A stretch of 64,000 nt of DNA from an uncultured Phycisphaerales bacterium (lineage in GTDB: Bacteria; Planctomycetota; Phycisphaerae; WQYP01): positions 46,503 through 110,502 of the forward strand of contig CAIMWO010000053.1 of NCBI GenBank assembly GCA_903845195.1, in the 5' to 3' direction. Under the pieces are notes generated by a model. The model had not been told where the DNA came from. It was given only the letters and a program-made list of their open reading frames with translations, and ran no database searches. Of the stretch, positions 38,620 to 47,809 are shown piece by piece. The position numbers were made by a program, and so were the translations under genes. Within the stretch, counting starts at the first letter, position 1, and each line of letters opens with the position of its first letter.

Positions 38620-38702
38620 GGGTGTGTGCCTGAGCGGCCAAAAGGGACGGGCTGTAAACCCGTTGGCTTATGCCTACGCAGGTTCGAATCCTGCCGCACC
38701 CA
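38620..38702 (+). tRNA. tRNA-Tyr (anticodon GTA)
   Basis: The acceptor GGGTGTG pairs with CGCACCC (one G-U). The anticodon stem ACGGG/CCCGT holds loop CTGTAAA with anticodon GTA at 38654-38656. The long variable arm (TGGCTTATGCCTACG region) is usual for bacterial tRNA-Tyr. The T loop is TTCGAAT, the discriminator base is A, and CCA is not encoded. Confidence 0.96.
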
Positions 38703-38784
38703 ATCCTGCCTGAGCGTCATTCCACTTTTATTGCTGATCATAGGCGCGGCGATGCACGGCCGGGCGATCAACGTCCGGCAGCGC

Positions 38785-39411
38785 TCACGACGGGGGCTTG
38801 GGGGTAAATCCGGATTCCAGCGCCATGCGAACCAGGTCCGCCACGTTGGCCGCGTGCATCTTTTCCATCAGGTTGGCGCGATGATGATCGACAGTGCGTG
38901 CGGAGATGGCGAATTCGTCCGCCATCATCTTGGTCGACTTGCCCTCGATGATCGCAGCCAAAAGTTCCTTTTCACGGGGACTGAGACTGGCCACCCGCCG
39001 GCGGACATCCTCGATCGCCCCCAGGGACTCGCGCCGCTGACGATCGTTGGCCAGTGCGGCCTGCACCAGTTTGAGTAACACGGCACGCTCAAAGGGCTTT
39101 TCCAGGAAATCCACCGCGCCCAGTTTCATCGACGTCACGGCCGACTGCACTGACCCCTTTCCCGTGATAATGATCACAGGAAACGGCGACTGGCCGCGAA
39201 AATGACGCTCCAGCAACTCCAGGCCGGAAGTGCCGGGCAATTCCAGATCCAGCAGAAGACAACTCGGACGCGGCGTTTGTGCGGCGGCGAGAAATTCTTC
39301 TGCAGATGCAAAACTGCGCGGTTCCAAACCCGCGGATCGAACGGTCAATTCGATGAGACTGCGGATCAATGCGTCATCGTCCACGATATAGACCAGATCA
39401 GGTTCAGGCAT
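38785..39411 (-). CDS. FixJ-type response regulator
   Basis: The 208-residue cytoplasmic regulator has a receiver domain (~5-120) with the acidic pair at D11-D13, phosphoacceptor D55 in LLLDLELPG, and the later K in FLEKPFE. A LuxR-type helix-turn-helix (~140-200) follows, with LSPREKELLAAIIEGKSTKMMADEFAISARTVDHHR. This layout is that of FixJ/NarL-like regulators phosphorylated by a separate histidine kinase. No partner kinase is adjacent. It lies just upstream, in map terms, of the flagellar operon end but is a separate unit, starting beyond 39411. Confidence 0.93.
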   Translation of the reverse strand: MPEPDLVYIVDDDALIRSLIELTVRSAGLEPRSFASAEEFLAAAQTPRPSCLLLDLELPGTSGLELLERHFRGQSPFPVIIITGKGSVQSAVTSMKLGAVDFLEKPFERAVLLKLVQAALANDRQRRESLGAIEDVRRRVASLSPREKELLAAIIEGKSTKMMADEFAISARTVDHHRANLMEKMHAANVADLVRMALESGFTPKPPS

Positions 39412-39798
39412 ACGTACCTTCCACGGAGAACTTCACCTACGATTCCCACTTTGATACTAGGCTCGCTTGTGCGTCATTGTCGCAGTGCCAGACCAGATGC
39501 CGGCGTCACCCTTCGGGGATGACGCGGTCCGGCGCACGCCCCACGCGCTCCGGATGCATGGGGATCATACAGATACCCTATGCAGGTACGCTAGGATGTC
39601 CGCAAAACGGCAAAAAAGCAATACCGCGCCTCTTCTCAGCCGCGTCTCGACTTTGAATGACTTCCAATATGGACGAATACCAGGTCTGGACCCAACTTCA
39701 CGCATTCACCGCATCGGCGTTGGGTTCCGGTTCACCATCCAATGAAGAGGCATACGATCGCGTTTGAAACCGGCAATAGGATTACCTGACAAAACGAA
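39412..39798. other. Gene-poor gap, 387 bases
   Basis: This lies between the response regulator start and the end of the flagellar operon. It holds the regulator's promoter region and a hairpin near 39505-39530 (GCGTCACCC with GGGATGACGC, one bulge). I see no gene, no heptamer repeat and no inverted-repeat element. Confidence 0.4.
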
Positions 39799-39826
39799 AT
39801 TGCCCAAGCCGTTGAGCTTGGGCAAT
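39799..39826 (-). terminator. Terminator of the flagellar operon
   Basis: An 11-bp perfect stem, ATTGCCCAAGC with GCTTGGGCAAT, closes a 6-base loop and is followed on the minus strand by TTCGTTTTG. It lies 34 bases after the flbD stop and ends the operon that begins at flgB. Confidence 0.9.
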
Positions 39827-39860
39827 CCGATCACTGAATGTCTGTTCACTTGAAGGGTGT

Positions 39861-40058
39861 CTACGTAGGCTCCACCAGTCGCCGCAGCATCCGGCCGTAT
39901 TCGATCACCTTGCGAATCACGTCTTCGGTCTTTTCTTTGACCAGCAGTCGATCTCCGGTGGTGAGCGTGATCATCGTGTCCGGCGTGGACTCGATGTATT
40001 TGATCAACTCCGAATTCAGCACAAACGCGCTGCCGTTGATTTTGGTCAGAGGAATCAT
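39861..40058 (-). CDS. flbD: FlbD-like flagellar protein
   Basis: The 65-residue product matches the small FlbD family that sits next to flgE or motA genes in many bacteria: MIPLTKINGSAFVLNSELIKYIE, then TTGDRLLVKEKTEDVIRKVIEYGRML. It is cytoplasmic with no clear enzymatic motif; FlbD of this type is a small structural or regulatory protein and is unrelated to the Caulobacter sigma54 activator of the same name. It is the last gene of the operon, 27 bases after flgE, and is followed by the terminator at 39799. Confidence 0.9.
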   Translation of the reverse strand: MIPLTKINGSAFVLNSELIKYIESTPDTMITLTTGDRLLVKEKTEDVIRKVIEYGRMLRRLVEPT

Positions 40059-40085
40059 GTCATCGCCTCAGTGCATCAATCCGGT

Positions 40086-41816
40086 TCAGCGGGCCGCAGA
40101 AAGCAGTTCCTGGAGCAATTGATTGCTGCTGGTGATCACGCGGGAACTGGCCGAGAACGCCGTGCTGGCGGCGATGAGCTGGACGAATTCTCCCGAAAGA
40201 TCGACGTTGGACAATTCCACGGAGCCCGACACCACGCGGCCCGCGGAGAACTGCGTTGGCGCCGAGATGATCGCCGTGCCGGAGTTCGGGCCTTCGATGA
40301 ACGCATTGCTGCCGCGGTCGATCAGACCTTCGACGTTGCGGAACGTCGCCAGGGCGACCTGCCCGACGGTGCGCGAGAGGCCGTTGGAAAACGAGCCGGA
40401 AATTGTGCCGTCGTTGCCGATCGAAAACGTGGTAAGCGTTCCCGGAGGAGAGCCGTCCTGGAACGTCGAGGCCATCTGGCTGTTCGTGCCGGACAGCGCG
40501 GTCATATGCGAAAAGTCGAGGGCAAAGGAGAGGCTGGGCACAGCGCCGGAATTGGTGCGATCGATCGTCACCGTGGGCGTGTTGGTGGCGAGCAAGTGCC
40601 CGGAGGTGTCGAACGAGAGCGTGCCGGTACCGACGGATGTTTGCGTCGCCGCGCCGGTGGCCGTGCCGTCGGGCGAATCTGCATAGAAACGCCAGTCGGA
40701 ACCCGTGGTGCTCTTGTCCATAAGCGTCGCGACGACATTGACATTGATGGGCGTGCCAATGGAGTCGTAGACGGTCATGGACGTGTAGACGGACTCGCCG
40801 TCGGCCGTACCATTCTTGGTCCAGGTAAACGGGGCCGTTGTGGCGGCGCCGCGGGTGATGGACAGCGAACTGTTGCTTAACGCGATATCGTTCTGGCTGC
40901 CGGGGTTTCCACTGATCGTCAGCGTAGCGGTATTGCCGGTCGCCGGAACGGTGACGCCTGGAACGGCGGCAAGCGCGCCGTTGGCGCCGGCGGTCGTATT
41001 AATGCCCAGCGTACCATTCATGAACGATTCGAAGTCGGCAAGCGTCGTCCCCGCACCCACGGTCAGCGATTGCGACTTAAGCGAACGGGTGCCCTTGTTG
41101 CCTGTGAAACTGATCACATCGCCGGCCTGGAATAAGGACGTTCCGCTGGCGTCGGTCACATCCGTCAGAAGCGTCGCTCCGGTGGGAGGATTGGTCGCAT
41201 CCACCCCTCCCGAGCCATCGCTGAGATACAACGGCTGGCCGAGAGTAATGTTCGAAACGGTGGACGGAACCGTCCCGCCGGTATTGAGATTTCCCGTCAT
41301 ATTGGCATTTTGCGTGGCCTGGGCCACGGTCAGCGAACCGATGGGGATGTTCAGATCGCCCAGCACGCCCGGGACGATATTGAAACTGGGATCGACGCCG
41401 AAGCCTTGTACGACCTGGCCGGTGCCGCTGACGAGTTGGTTCAAACCATTCAACTGAAACGTGCCGTCGCGGGTGTACACCTGCTGCGGGCCATCCTTCA
41501 GGACGAACATGCCTTGTCCCTGAATGGCCAGATTCGTGTTCACGCCTGTCACCTGGAGCGAACCGTCGCCGAAATCGCGGGTGATGGCGCCGGCCGTGGC
41601 GCCAAGGCCGATCTGCAGCGGATTGGTACCGCCGAGATTGGCCGACGGCGCACTGCCGAAAGAAAAGTTTTCCAGGAATTGCGTCTTGAAATCGAGCCGC
41701 GACGACTTGAACCCGATGGTGTTGACGTTGGCAATGTTGTTGCCCACGACGTCGATCTGCGACTGGCTCGTGGAAAGCCCGCTCAAGCCGGTCTGGAGGG
41801 AAGAGGTGATTCCCAT
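40086..41816 (-). CDS. flgE: Flagellar hook protein
   Basis: FlgE builds the hook that joins the basal body rod to the filament. The 576-residue product has the common rod/hook N-terminal start MGITSSLQTGLSGLSTSQSQID followed by VVGNNIANVNTIGF, a long variable middle with Gly/Thr/Asn-rich beta repeats, and the conserved C-terminus VVSGSVELSNVDLSGEFVQLIAASTAFSASSRVI. It is longer than many hook proteins (400-ish) owing to the middle domain. A 238-base gap with strong hairpins lies between flgD and this gene. Confidence 0.96.
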   Translation of the reverse strand: MGITSSLQTGLSGLSTSQSQIDVVGNNIANVNTIGFKSSRLDFKTQFLENFSFGSAPSANLGGTNPLQIGLGATAGAITRDFGDGSLQVTGVNTNLAIQGQGMFVLKDGPQQVYTRDGTFQLNGLNQLVSGTGQVVQGFGVDPSFNIVPGVLGDLNIPIGSLTVAQATQNANMTGNLNTGGTVPSTVSNITLGQPLYLSDGSGGVDATNPPTGATLLTDVTDASGTSLFQAGDVISFTGNKGTRSLKSQSLTVGAGTTLADFESFMNGTLGINTTAGANGALAAVPGVTVPATGNTATLTISGNPGSQNDIALSNSSLSITRGAATTAPFTWTKNGTADGESVYTSMTVYDSIGTPINVNVVATLMDKSTTGSDWRFYADSPDGTATGAATQTSVGTGTLSFDTSGHLLATNTPTVTIDRTNSGAVPSLSFALDFSHMTALSGTNSQMASTFQDGSPPGTLTTFSIGNDGTISGSFSNGLSRTVGQVALATFRNVEGLIDRGSNAFIEGPNSGTAIISAPTQFSAGRVVSGSVELSNVDLSGEFVQLIAASTAFSASSRVITSSNQLLQELLSAAR

Positions 41817-41844
41817 GGCAACTCCTTGTGGTGACTAAACGTCA

Positions 41845-41937
41845 GTTTCGCGCTCTGCCGTGAGGCAGTGCCTGCCGCGAAACACGACGCGAGAGTAGAT
41901 AAACACGACGTGTCGGAGCGGACTCCGTCCGCTCCGA
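41845..41937 (-). other. Structured flgD-flgE intergenic region
   Basis: Two hairpins are read in the flgD-to-flgE direction. Hairpin 41913-41937 has a perfect 10-bp stem TCGGAGCGGA/TCCGCTCCGA with a 5-base loop. Hairpin 41845-41883 has outer arms GTTTCGCG/CGCGAAAC enclosing an inner CTGCC/GGCAG stem. They could attenuate, protect or process the mRNA so that flgE is made at a different level from upstream genes. Confidence 0.5.
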
Positions 41938-42054
41938 TGGTTCACGCCGCGCACGAGATTGGAAACTCAGGCCGCCGCTCCGCAGCCTGTGCTGTACACG
42001 AGAAAGAAATTTTGTAACGGTCTGTCATGATCTTCCGTTTCCTGCAAAATCAGG

Positions 42055-42636
42055 TCAGCCTCCAAGAAGAGACTGAATAATGCTGGCGATGTTGGAGTTT
42101 GAACTCGAAGTCGTGGCTGCCGGCGTCGTGGTGGAAGGTGTCGTCGAGGAGGTCGCTGCCGACGGATTGGCCAGCGCCGCCAAAGCCGCGGCCAGTGACG
42201 GATTCGTCGTCGCCTGATTCACTGAGGCAATATTGATGACGTTTTCCATCGGCAATTCCTGGCCGGAATCAAGCTCCAGATAAACGCTCTTATTCTGCAC
42301 CTTGACGCTCGTGACGGTTCCATTGACCGAGTTGCCCGTCGCATCCAGGCCTTGCACGGTCTTGCCGATGAGATTGCCCGCCGATCCGATCGATTGCTGC
42401 AGCGTCATCGTCTGAAGATTGCTGGTCAGCGTCGTATTCGATTGCAGTTGGCTGATCTGCGAAAGCTGTGTGAGCAATTGGTTGCTGTCCGTGGGGTTCA
42501 GCGGATCCTGGTGCTGCAATTGGTTGATCATGAGCTTCATGAAGCTGTCGCTCGTCAAGGTGCCCGAACCTTTCGTTCCGGTGCTGCCCGTCGAACTCGT
42601 GTCTGTATTCGTGTCTACACCACCAACGGTCGACAT
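42055..42636 (-). CDS. flgD: Flagellar hook assembly (cap) protein
   Basis: FlgD forms the scaffold on which hook subunits are added. The 193-residue product has the diagnostic N-terminal stretch SFMKLMINQLQHQDPLNP followed by LTQLSQISQLQSNTTL, and a short hook-cap region (IGSAGNLIGKTVQGLD). A Ser/Thr/Ala-rich tail ends it. The C-terminal FlgD repeat domains are reduced compared with enterobacterial FlgD (~230). It lies between fliK and flgE. Confidence 0.95.
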   Translation of the reverse strand: MSTVGGVDTNTDTSSTGSTGTKGSGTLTSDSFMKLMINQLQHQDPLNPTDSNQLLTQLSQISQLQSNTTLTSNLQTMTLQQSIGSAGNLIGKTVQGLDATGNSVNGTVTSVKVQNKSVYLELDSGQELPMENVINIASVNQATTNPSLAAALAALANPSAATSSTTPSTTTPAATTSSSNSNIASIIQSLLGG

Positions 42637-42674
42637 ATATCATCCCTTCTGCATGCTCTTCCGTCTGCCGGTCT

Positions 42675-44282
42675 CTACGCCACCAGGTCAAGCGGTGCCT
42701 TGTTCTGAACATCTTTCCAGAGCCTGGCAAAGGCTTCGTCGCCCTGCTGCGTCTGCGAACGCGGTCGCTGGTCGCCGGACTGCTGGCCGTTGCCGCGGCC
42801 ATCCGGATTCGTTTGGCCGAGCGTCGAACCACCCGTCTGCGACGGCTCGATCGTTCGTTGCGGCGCTTGCACTGAAAGCTTGTCCACCGCAACGCCCTGC
42901 GACTCCAATGTGCTCTTCAATTTCTCAAGGTTGCCTTTAAGCAAGTCCCGTACCAGATCCGATCCGCTTTGAAACGAAGCCGTCAACGAACCGTTCTGCA
43001 GGCTGATCGACACGTGTAATGTGCCCAGATTCGGCGGATCCAGCCGGATTTCCGCGGTGCCGTTCTTGCTGTCCAGCTTTCCCCGCAGCCCCAGCACCAC
43101 CTGCTCCAGCGTCTGCTCCCGATCGATCGGTGGTGCTTCCTGCGCGGCAGCGGCAGAATCTGCCGCCTGTGTTTCGCCGGGCTGCGCATTTGTGGAAATC
43201 AGCGGCACGCTTGATGAGGCCGTCTTTTCGACGCCGTCAACCCCCTGTACAGGCTTCTGTACCACAACGGCTGCCTGACCTTCGTCGGCCATCGCCTTCT
43301 GGTCCTGTCCGCCCAATTGGCCGGCCAACTGCTGCAGAATCGATCCCAGTTCCGTCTGCGTCGACGATGCCTGCCCGCTATCCTGCGACTGCGATCCCAC
43401 CGTCTTGCCCGATGCGGCCTGATCCGCTGCAGTCTTCATTGGCGAGCCATTCGGCTTTTCATGTTGCGCTGGCGACTCCGCTCCGTCACCATTGAAAACG
43501 TCCGCCGCGACCGGAACGCTCGGCTCCTGTGCCTGCGCCTCAATGGACGAATTTTTCTGGGCTGCCGGTGGATTCGCATCCACCAGTTTGTGAAATGCTC
43601 TCTGTCCCTCCGCACCTGCGGTTTTCGGCTGGCTATCGTCGGCATCGTCCTTATTGGCCGCATCCGGAGGCAGTGCGCTGGCGGCGGTCGGTACAGCCTG
43701 TTGAGGACCCGATGCGCCGGCACTATCCTTTCCGCCATTGTCCGGCGTTTGCTGCTTCGCCTCGACAATGACAGGCTGTTGCACAATCACCTGCTGGGCA
43801 TCGGCTGCTGCCGACGAAGGATTCGTCGCACCGTCTTGCTCGGCCTTCACGGGTTCGGCCTTTGCCGCGCCATGATCGTCTGCCGCAGCTTGCGCTTCTG
43901 TCGCACTATCCAAGGTCGCTTGATCCGTCGCCCGGGCCGTCTGTTCAGGCTGCAAAGCATCAGCTGGAGCGTCCACCGGGCCTTTGGATTCCGTTGTATT
44001 CGTTTTCGATTTTCGCGTACGGCTTCGCGGGCCTGCGGTGTCGTTGCGGGCATGATCGGGCGATTTACCGCCGCCGCTCTTTGTCACAGGGTTATCTTGA
44101 TTCGTGCTTCGGGAGCTCTCACGCACGTTCGCCAAGACGCTCTCGAACCCATCCGGTGAATCCGAACCGGCGTCAATCTTCGATACCCGTGCGGTCTTGG
44201 AAGGAGCCAGCAGCGCCAATGCCCCGCTGGACGGCGGCGCAACCGGCGAAGCAAAGGTAAAACTCTGCGGAGTTACGGACAT
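42675..44282 (-). CDS. fliK: Flagellar hook-length control protein (FliK)
   Basis: FliK measures hook length and switches export from hook to filament proteins. The 535-residue product has a long low-complexity region rich in Ala, Gln, Ser and Asp (~1-410), as expected. The conserved C-terminal domain is at ~415-490: LRGKLDSKNGTAEIRLDPPNLGTLHVSISLQNGSLTASF, then SGSDLVRDLLKGNLEKLKSTLESQGV. A charged tail follows. It lies between the MotE-like gene and flgD. Confidence 0.93.
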   Translation of the reverse strand: MSVTPQSFTFASPVAPPSSGALALLAPSKTARVSKIDAGSDSPDGFESVLANVRESSRSTNQDNPVTKSGGGKSPDHARNDTAGPRSRTRKSKTNTTESKGPVDAPADALQPEQTARATDQATLDSATEAQAAADDHGAAKAEPVKAEQDGATNPSSAAADAQQVIVQQPVIVEAKQQTPDNGGKDSAGASGPQQAVPTAASALPPDAANKDDADDSQPKTAGAEGQRAFHKLVDANPPAAQKNSSIEAQAQEPSVPVAADVFNGDGAESPAQHEKPNGSPMKTAADQAASGKTVGSQSQDSGQASSTQTELGSILQQLAGQLGGQDQKAMADEGQAAVVVQKPVQGVDGVEKTASSSVPLISTNAQPGETQAADSAAAAQEAPPIDREQTLEQVVLGLRGKLDSKNGTAEIRLDPPNLGTLHVSISLQNGSLTASFQSGSDLVRDLLKGNLEKLKSTLESQGVAVDKLSVQAPQRTIEPSQTGGSTLGQTNPDGRGNGQQSGDQRPRSQTQQGDEAFARLWKDVQNKAPLDLVA

Positions 44283-44294
44283 ACCTACCCCGTA

Positions 44295-45050
44295 TCAAGT
44301 GCCTGCGGGCGCCGGGCTACTGCTCGACACCGCCGATCCTGATGCAGCGCCCGTGCCAGACGCCTTGTCCCCCGTCCGAATGCGTTCCAGCACTCCCGTC
44401 AAAAACTGCTTTTCATCCGGAGATTTGAACTCGCCGATGATTTTCGCTGCCCGCGACGGGTCCATCGCCTGCAGGAAATTCGCCACCTGATCCACCGGCG
44501 TCGTGAGGAATATCTCCTTGACCTGCTTAGGTTTAAGTTCGTCGTAGAGGGCGAGGATCTTCTTGAAATTGTCGTCATTGCCATGATTCTGCGACGCGGC
44601 GACTTGCTCGTCGAACGCCTTCTTGTCGTCTGCCACCTTTTTCAGCTTGGCCTGCACATCGCGCTGCAACGCCTCAAGCAATTCCTGCCGATGACGCAGT
44701 TCCTGCGCTTCGTTCTCCAGCCGCAACCGTTCCTGCTCGATGGCCTGGCGCGTGTAATCGATACGATCCGTCGCACTGGTTCCCAGCACACTTTCCACCC
44801 GCTTCCCCTCAGCGCCGCCCTCTGCCGTCTGCGTGGCCGGCGCCGTCGATGTCGCCGGACCCGGTTCCATAATCTCAATGAGTTGTTCGCGCAACTTATC
44901 CGGCGTGCCCTTGTGGCGCAGCATATCCACGATCGCCCCGGCCTTGGGCTTGTCCAAACGTCCCGTACCCACCAGGTATCCCGCCAGCCCGAACAATGCC
45001 ACGATGTGCATCACGAGCAGCATTACCAGGAACGGCCCAATTTTCTTCAT
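44295..45050 (-). CDS. MotE/MgtE_N-like flagellar membrane protein
   Basis: The 251-residue protein has one N-terminal membrane helix (FLVMLLVMHIVALFGLAGYLV), a long coiled coil (~95-150, QAIEQERLRLENEAQELRHRQELLEALQRD) and a C-terminal MgtE_N-like helical domain (~155-215, YDELKPKQVKEIFLTTPVDQVANFLQAMDPSRAAKIIGEF). This is the layout of MotE-like proteins found beside fliJ in flagellar operons, where they lie in the periplasm near the motor stator. It sits 12 bases after the fliK start side and 33 bases after fliJ. The role is inferred from layout and place. Confidence 0.85.
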   Translation of the reverse strand: MKKIGPFLVMLLVMHIVALFGLAGYLVGTGRLDKPKAGAIVDMLRHKGTPDKLREQLIEIMEPGPATSTAPATQTAEGGAEGKRVESVLGTSATDRIDYTRQAIEQERLRLENEAQELRHRQELLEALQRDVQAKLKKVADDKKAFDEQVAASQNHGNDDNFKKILALYDELKPKQVKEIFLTTPVDQVANFLQAMDPSRAAKIIGEFKSPDEKQFLTGVLERIRTGDKASGTGAASGSAVSSSSPAPAGT

Positions 45051-45083
45051 AAGTCCACCGATTGAATTTTTAGCGTCTGTAAA

Positions 45084-45578
45084 TCACTCAACCTGCTCCA
45101 AGACCGCATGCTCGCCTGCTGCGCGATCCATTTCACGGATCGCAAGCTGCGTGCCGATCTCATCCATATTCGCCGCATCCTTCTTTTCCAGGTCTTCCAG
45201 CCAGCGGCGAAACTGCTTGTCCTTGAGCTTCTCGAGCACCTTCCGTGCCTTGGCCGCCTCCAGAAGCTCAGCTCGCGCCGCCTTGAGCGACTGCTCCGTC
45301 GCGGCAACCTTCTGCATCATCAGCACGATTCGCACATGCAGATTGCCCACAAACCGCTTCTCGTGGGCAATGTATTGAAGGTCCAGGGCCCCCACCAGTT
45401 TCTCGCGGGCCAGCGTGCGATTCTGCTGGTGGATCAGTTCCTGCGCCTCCTGGATCTGCCGGATCAATGCGTTGATCCGCCCCTGTATTTCAGCCACCTT
45501 GCGCTGGTGCTCTTTCTCGATCATCCTGCGATGCTCCAGGAGCACCTCAAGCCGGAAAACGAACTTTGCCTGCGCCAT
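45084..45578 (-). CDS. fliJ: Flagellar export chaperone/ATPase stalk protein
   Basis: FliJ is the coiled-coil stalk that works with the FliI ATPase in the flagellar export apparatus, in the cytoplasm. The 164-residue product is almost wholly helical and charged, with FVFRLEVLLEHRRMIEKEHQRKVAEIQ at the start, matching the family's N-terminal pattern. Its place directly after fliI (17 bases) supports the call. Confidence 0.9.
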   Translation of the reverse strand: MAQAKFVFRLEVLLEHRRMIEKEHQRKVAEIQGRINALIRQIQEAQELIHQQNRTLAREKLVGALDLQYIAHEKRFVGNLHVRIVLMMQKVAATEQSLKAARAELLEAAKARKVLEKLKDKQFRRWLEDLEKKDAANMDEIGTQLAIREMDRAAGEHAVLEQVE

Positions 45579-45595
45579 TCAACGTCCCTGTCGTA

Positions 45596-46975
45596 TTATT
45601 TCTTCCGCACCGGCTGCGGCGCCCCGCCGGAGCGCGCCTGCTGCTCGAGCGCCCGCGCCTCTCGTTCGATCACGTTATACAAATCGATCAACTGCACCTT
45701 GGCCTGGGCAAAGCTGCACGGCGCATCGGTACGTTGCTGTAAATATTCCATGATCTTCGGGTACATCCGCACGGCCAGGTCATTGAGCGGACTGGATCCG
45801 GCCGCATAGGCGCCGATGTTTACCAGGTCCTCAAGATCCGCGTACGTCGCCAGCAATTGCCCGACCCGCCGCGCCATCTTCTGATGATCCTCGTCCGTCA
45901 CATCCGGACGCACGCGGGAAATCGACTGCAGCACGCCGATGGCCGGAAAATGGCCGCGGTTCGCCAGCGCCCTGTCCAGCCACAGGTGTCCATCCGTAAT
46001 GCCCTTGACGGCATCCGAAATGGGCTCGTTGAAATCGTCGCCCTCCACCAGCACCGTGTAGAATCCCGTCACCGAGCCGACGCCAATGCGGCCCGCACGC
46101 TCCAAAATCTCCGGCAGCAGCGCAAATACGCTCGGCGTATACCCTTTCGTCGCCGGCGGCTCACCGACCGACAGCCCGATCTGCCTCTGCGCTTGAGCCA
46201 TGCGCGTCAGCGAGTCCAGCAACAGCAGCACATTCATGCCCTGATCCCGGAAAAACTCGCTGATCGTGCAGGCCACGCGCGCCCCACGCACCCGCATAAT
46301 CGGCGGATCGTCGGACGTGCTCACCACCACCACGGCGCGTTTCAATCCCTCTTCCCCCAGCGAATTCTGTAAGAAATCCTGTACCTCGCGGCCACGTTCG
46401 CCGATCAACGCGATCACCGAAATATCCGCTGAGGTATTCTTGGAAATCATCGACATCAACGTGCTCTTGCCCACGCCTGGACCCGAAAATATCCCCATGC
46501 GCTGTCCCAGCCCGCATGTCAGCAGGCCGTCGACGGATCGCAACCCCGTGCCGATCGGCTGATTGATCGGCACACGCTCCATGCAATCCACAGAACGGGC
46601 ATTTACCGCACGGAACTCCGGCAGTTTGATCGGCCCCTTGCCGTCCATCGGCCGTCCCAGCGCATCAATCACGCGCCCCACCAGGAACCGGCTGCACGCC
46701 ACGCGCTGCGACATCGACCGCGCGTGCACCTCGTTTCCCCGCGCAATGCCGTGCAGTGGCCCCAGCGCCATCACCATCGCATGTTTCTGCTCAAATCCCA
46801 CCACCTGCCCCTGCACCACTGTTCCCTGCTCGGTCACAATATCCACCGACGAATCCACCGGCACCGGCAGATCCGCCACCCGCACCGTAAGCCCCCGCAC
46901 CGATTCTACCTGCCCGCGCACGCCGAAGGGCTCGACTGCGTGAACTTGATCGATGAATGAATCCAGTAGCGTCAT
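45596..46975 (-). CDS. fliI: Flagellum-specific export ATPase
   Basis: FliI powers early steps of type III export of flagellar parts. The 459-residue ATPase has the Walker A motif GPGVGKST at 165-172, the FliI/YscN segment GQRMGIFSGPGVGKSTL, IALIGERGREVQDFL, and the Walker B region VLLLLDSLTRMAQAQRQIG, then GEPPATKGYTPSVFALLPEILERAG. Length and motifs are complete. It is preceded by fliH and followed by fliJ, the usual order. Confidence 0.97.
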   Translation of the reverse strand: MTLLDSFIDQVHAVEPFGVRGQVESVRGLTVRVADLPVPVDSSVDIVTEQGTVVQGQVVGFEQKHAMVMALGPLHGIARGNEVHARSMSQRVACSRFLVGRVIDALGRPMDGKGPIKLPEFRAVNARSVDCMERVPINQPIGTGLRSVDGLLTCGLGQRMGIFSGPGVGKSTLMSMISKNTSADISVIALIGERGREVQDFLQNSLGEEGLKRAVVVVSTSDDPPIMRVRGARVACTISEFFRDQGMNVLLLLDSLTRMAQAQRQIGLSVGEPPATKGYTPSVFALLPEILERAGRIGVGSVTGFYTVLVEGDDFNEPISDAVKGITDGHLWLDRALANRGHFPAIGVLQSISRVRPDVTDEDHQKMARRVGQLLATYADLEDLVNIGAYAAGSSPLNDLAVRMYPKIMEYLQQRTDAPCSFAQAKVQLIDLYNVIEREARALEQQARSGGAPQPVRKK

Positions 46976-47036
46976 GTTTCCGCGGCTCCGCCGCCTCCGA
47001 TATCACGTGCTCCGCACGCCGTCTTGACCATGAGCT

Positions 47037-47735
47037 CTATTCAGCCGCCAGTAGTTCGTCGGAGATCCGTTGAATCTGCTCTTCCAGCCGCGCATCCACT
47101 TCGCCGCCGCCGTAACGTACGAGGCATCCGCCCGCCGTCACCGCCGCATCAGGGCAGACCTCCACCGACTCGAGCGTTCGCAGTTTGGCCAGCAGCTCCG
47201 GCAAATAAGTCTCAACTACGCTCACTTCTTCAGGGTTCACGTGCAGCGCCACCTTGCGCGCCGCACCAATCATTCGCAGCGCCTCGGCCACCGTCGCCCG
47301 CGCCACATCTCGATTGCGCAGCCCTTCCTGATGCGTTACCCGCTCCGCAATCGCCAGCGCCAGACGAACCAGGTCTGCCTTGGCGTCCGCATGATGTGGC
47401 GCCATATTCTGATGAAACTCATCCAGCGTCTTCTGCCAGCGCGCCGTCAATTCCTCAAGTGCCTGCCGCGCCTGCGCCAGCGCCTCATCATGCCCCTGCT
47501 TCTTCCCTTCCGCATGTCCCGTCTGGAATCCTTCCGCATGCCCGGCCGTCTTGGCCTGCTCGCGAATCTGCAGCGCCTCTGCCACCGCCTTGGCCTTCGC
47601 CTTGGCCAGAATCTGATCTGCTTCCTGCGTCGCCTGCGCCACCATCCGCTGCGCGTCCCGCTCCACGTCCCCCAGGTCCATGACGATCGCCGACTGCATC
47701 GACCGGACCGCCTGCTGTGCTTTCATCACGGGCAT
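47037..47735 (-). CDS. fliH: Flagellar assembly protein FliH
   Basis: FliH binds and regulates FliI. The 232-residue product has a central Gln/Ala/Lys coiled coil, the GxxxG-type segment AKTAGHAEGFQTGHAEGKKQGHDEALAQA, and the C-terminal FliH domain (VRLALAIAERVTHQEGLRNRD, then VALHVNPEEVSVVE and VEVCPDAAVTAGGCLV). The start is placed at ATG 47735, with GAGG 9 bases ahead; a TTG three codons upstream is less likely. It lies between fliG and fliI. Confidence 0.92.
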   Translation of the reverse strand: MPVMKAQQAVRSMQSAIVMDLGDVERDAQRMVAQATQEADQILAKAKAKAVAEALQIREQAKTAGHAEGFQTGHAEGKKQGHDEALAQARQALEELTARWQKTLDEFHQNMAPHHADAKADLVRLALAIAERVTHQEGLRNRDVARATVAEALRMIGAARKVALHVNPEEVSVVETYLPELLAKLRTLESVEVCPDAAVTAGGCLVRYGGGEVDARLEEQIQRISDELLAAE

Positions 47736-47809
47736 AACCAACAACCTCAGAAGCCCAAAGGAAGAAGCCTAAGAACAACACGCTTCCCGCCGCCGGCTTT
47801 CCATTCCCG

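Noticed and set aside
39505..39535. Hairpin upstream of the response regulator as a terminator
   Set aside because: Stem has a bulge and no T tract, and no gene ends here. Kept only as a note in the gap entry.
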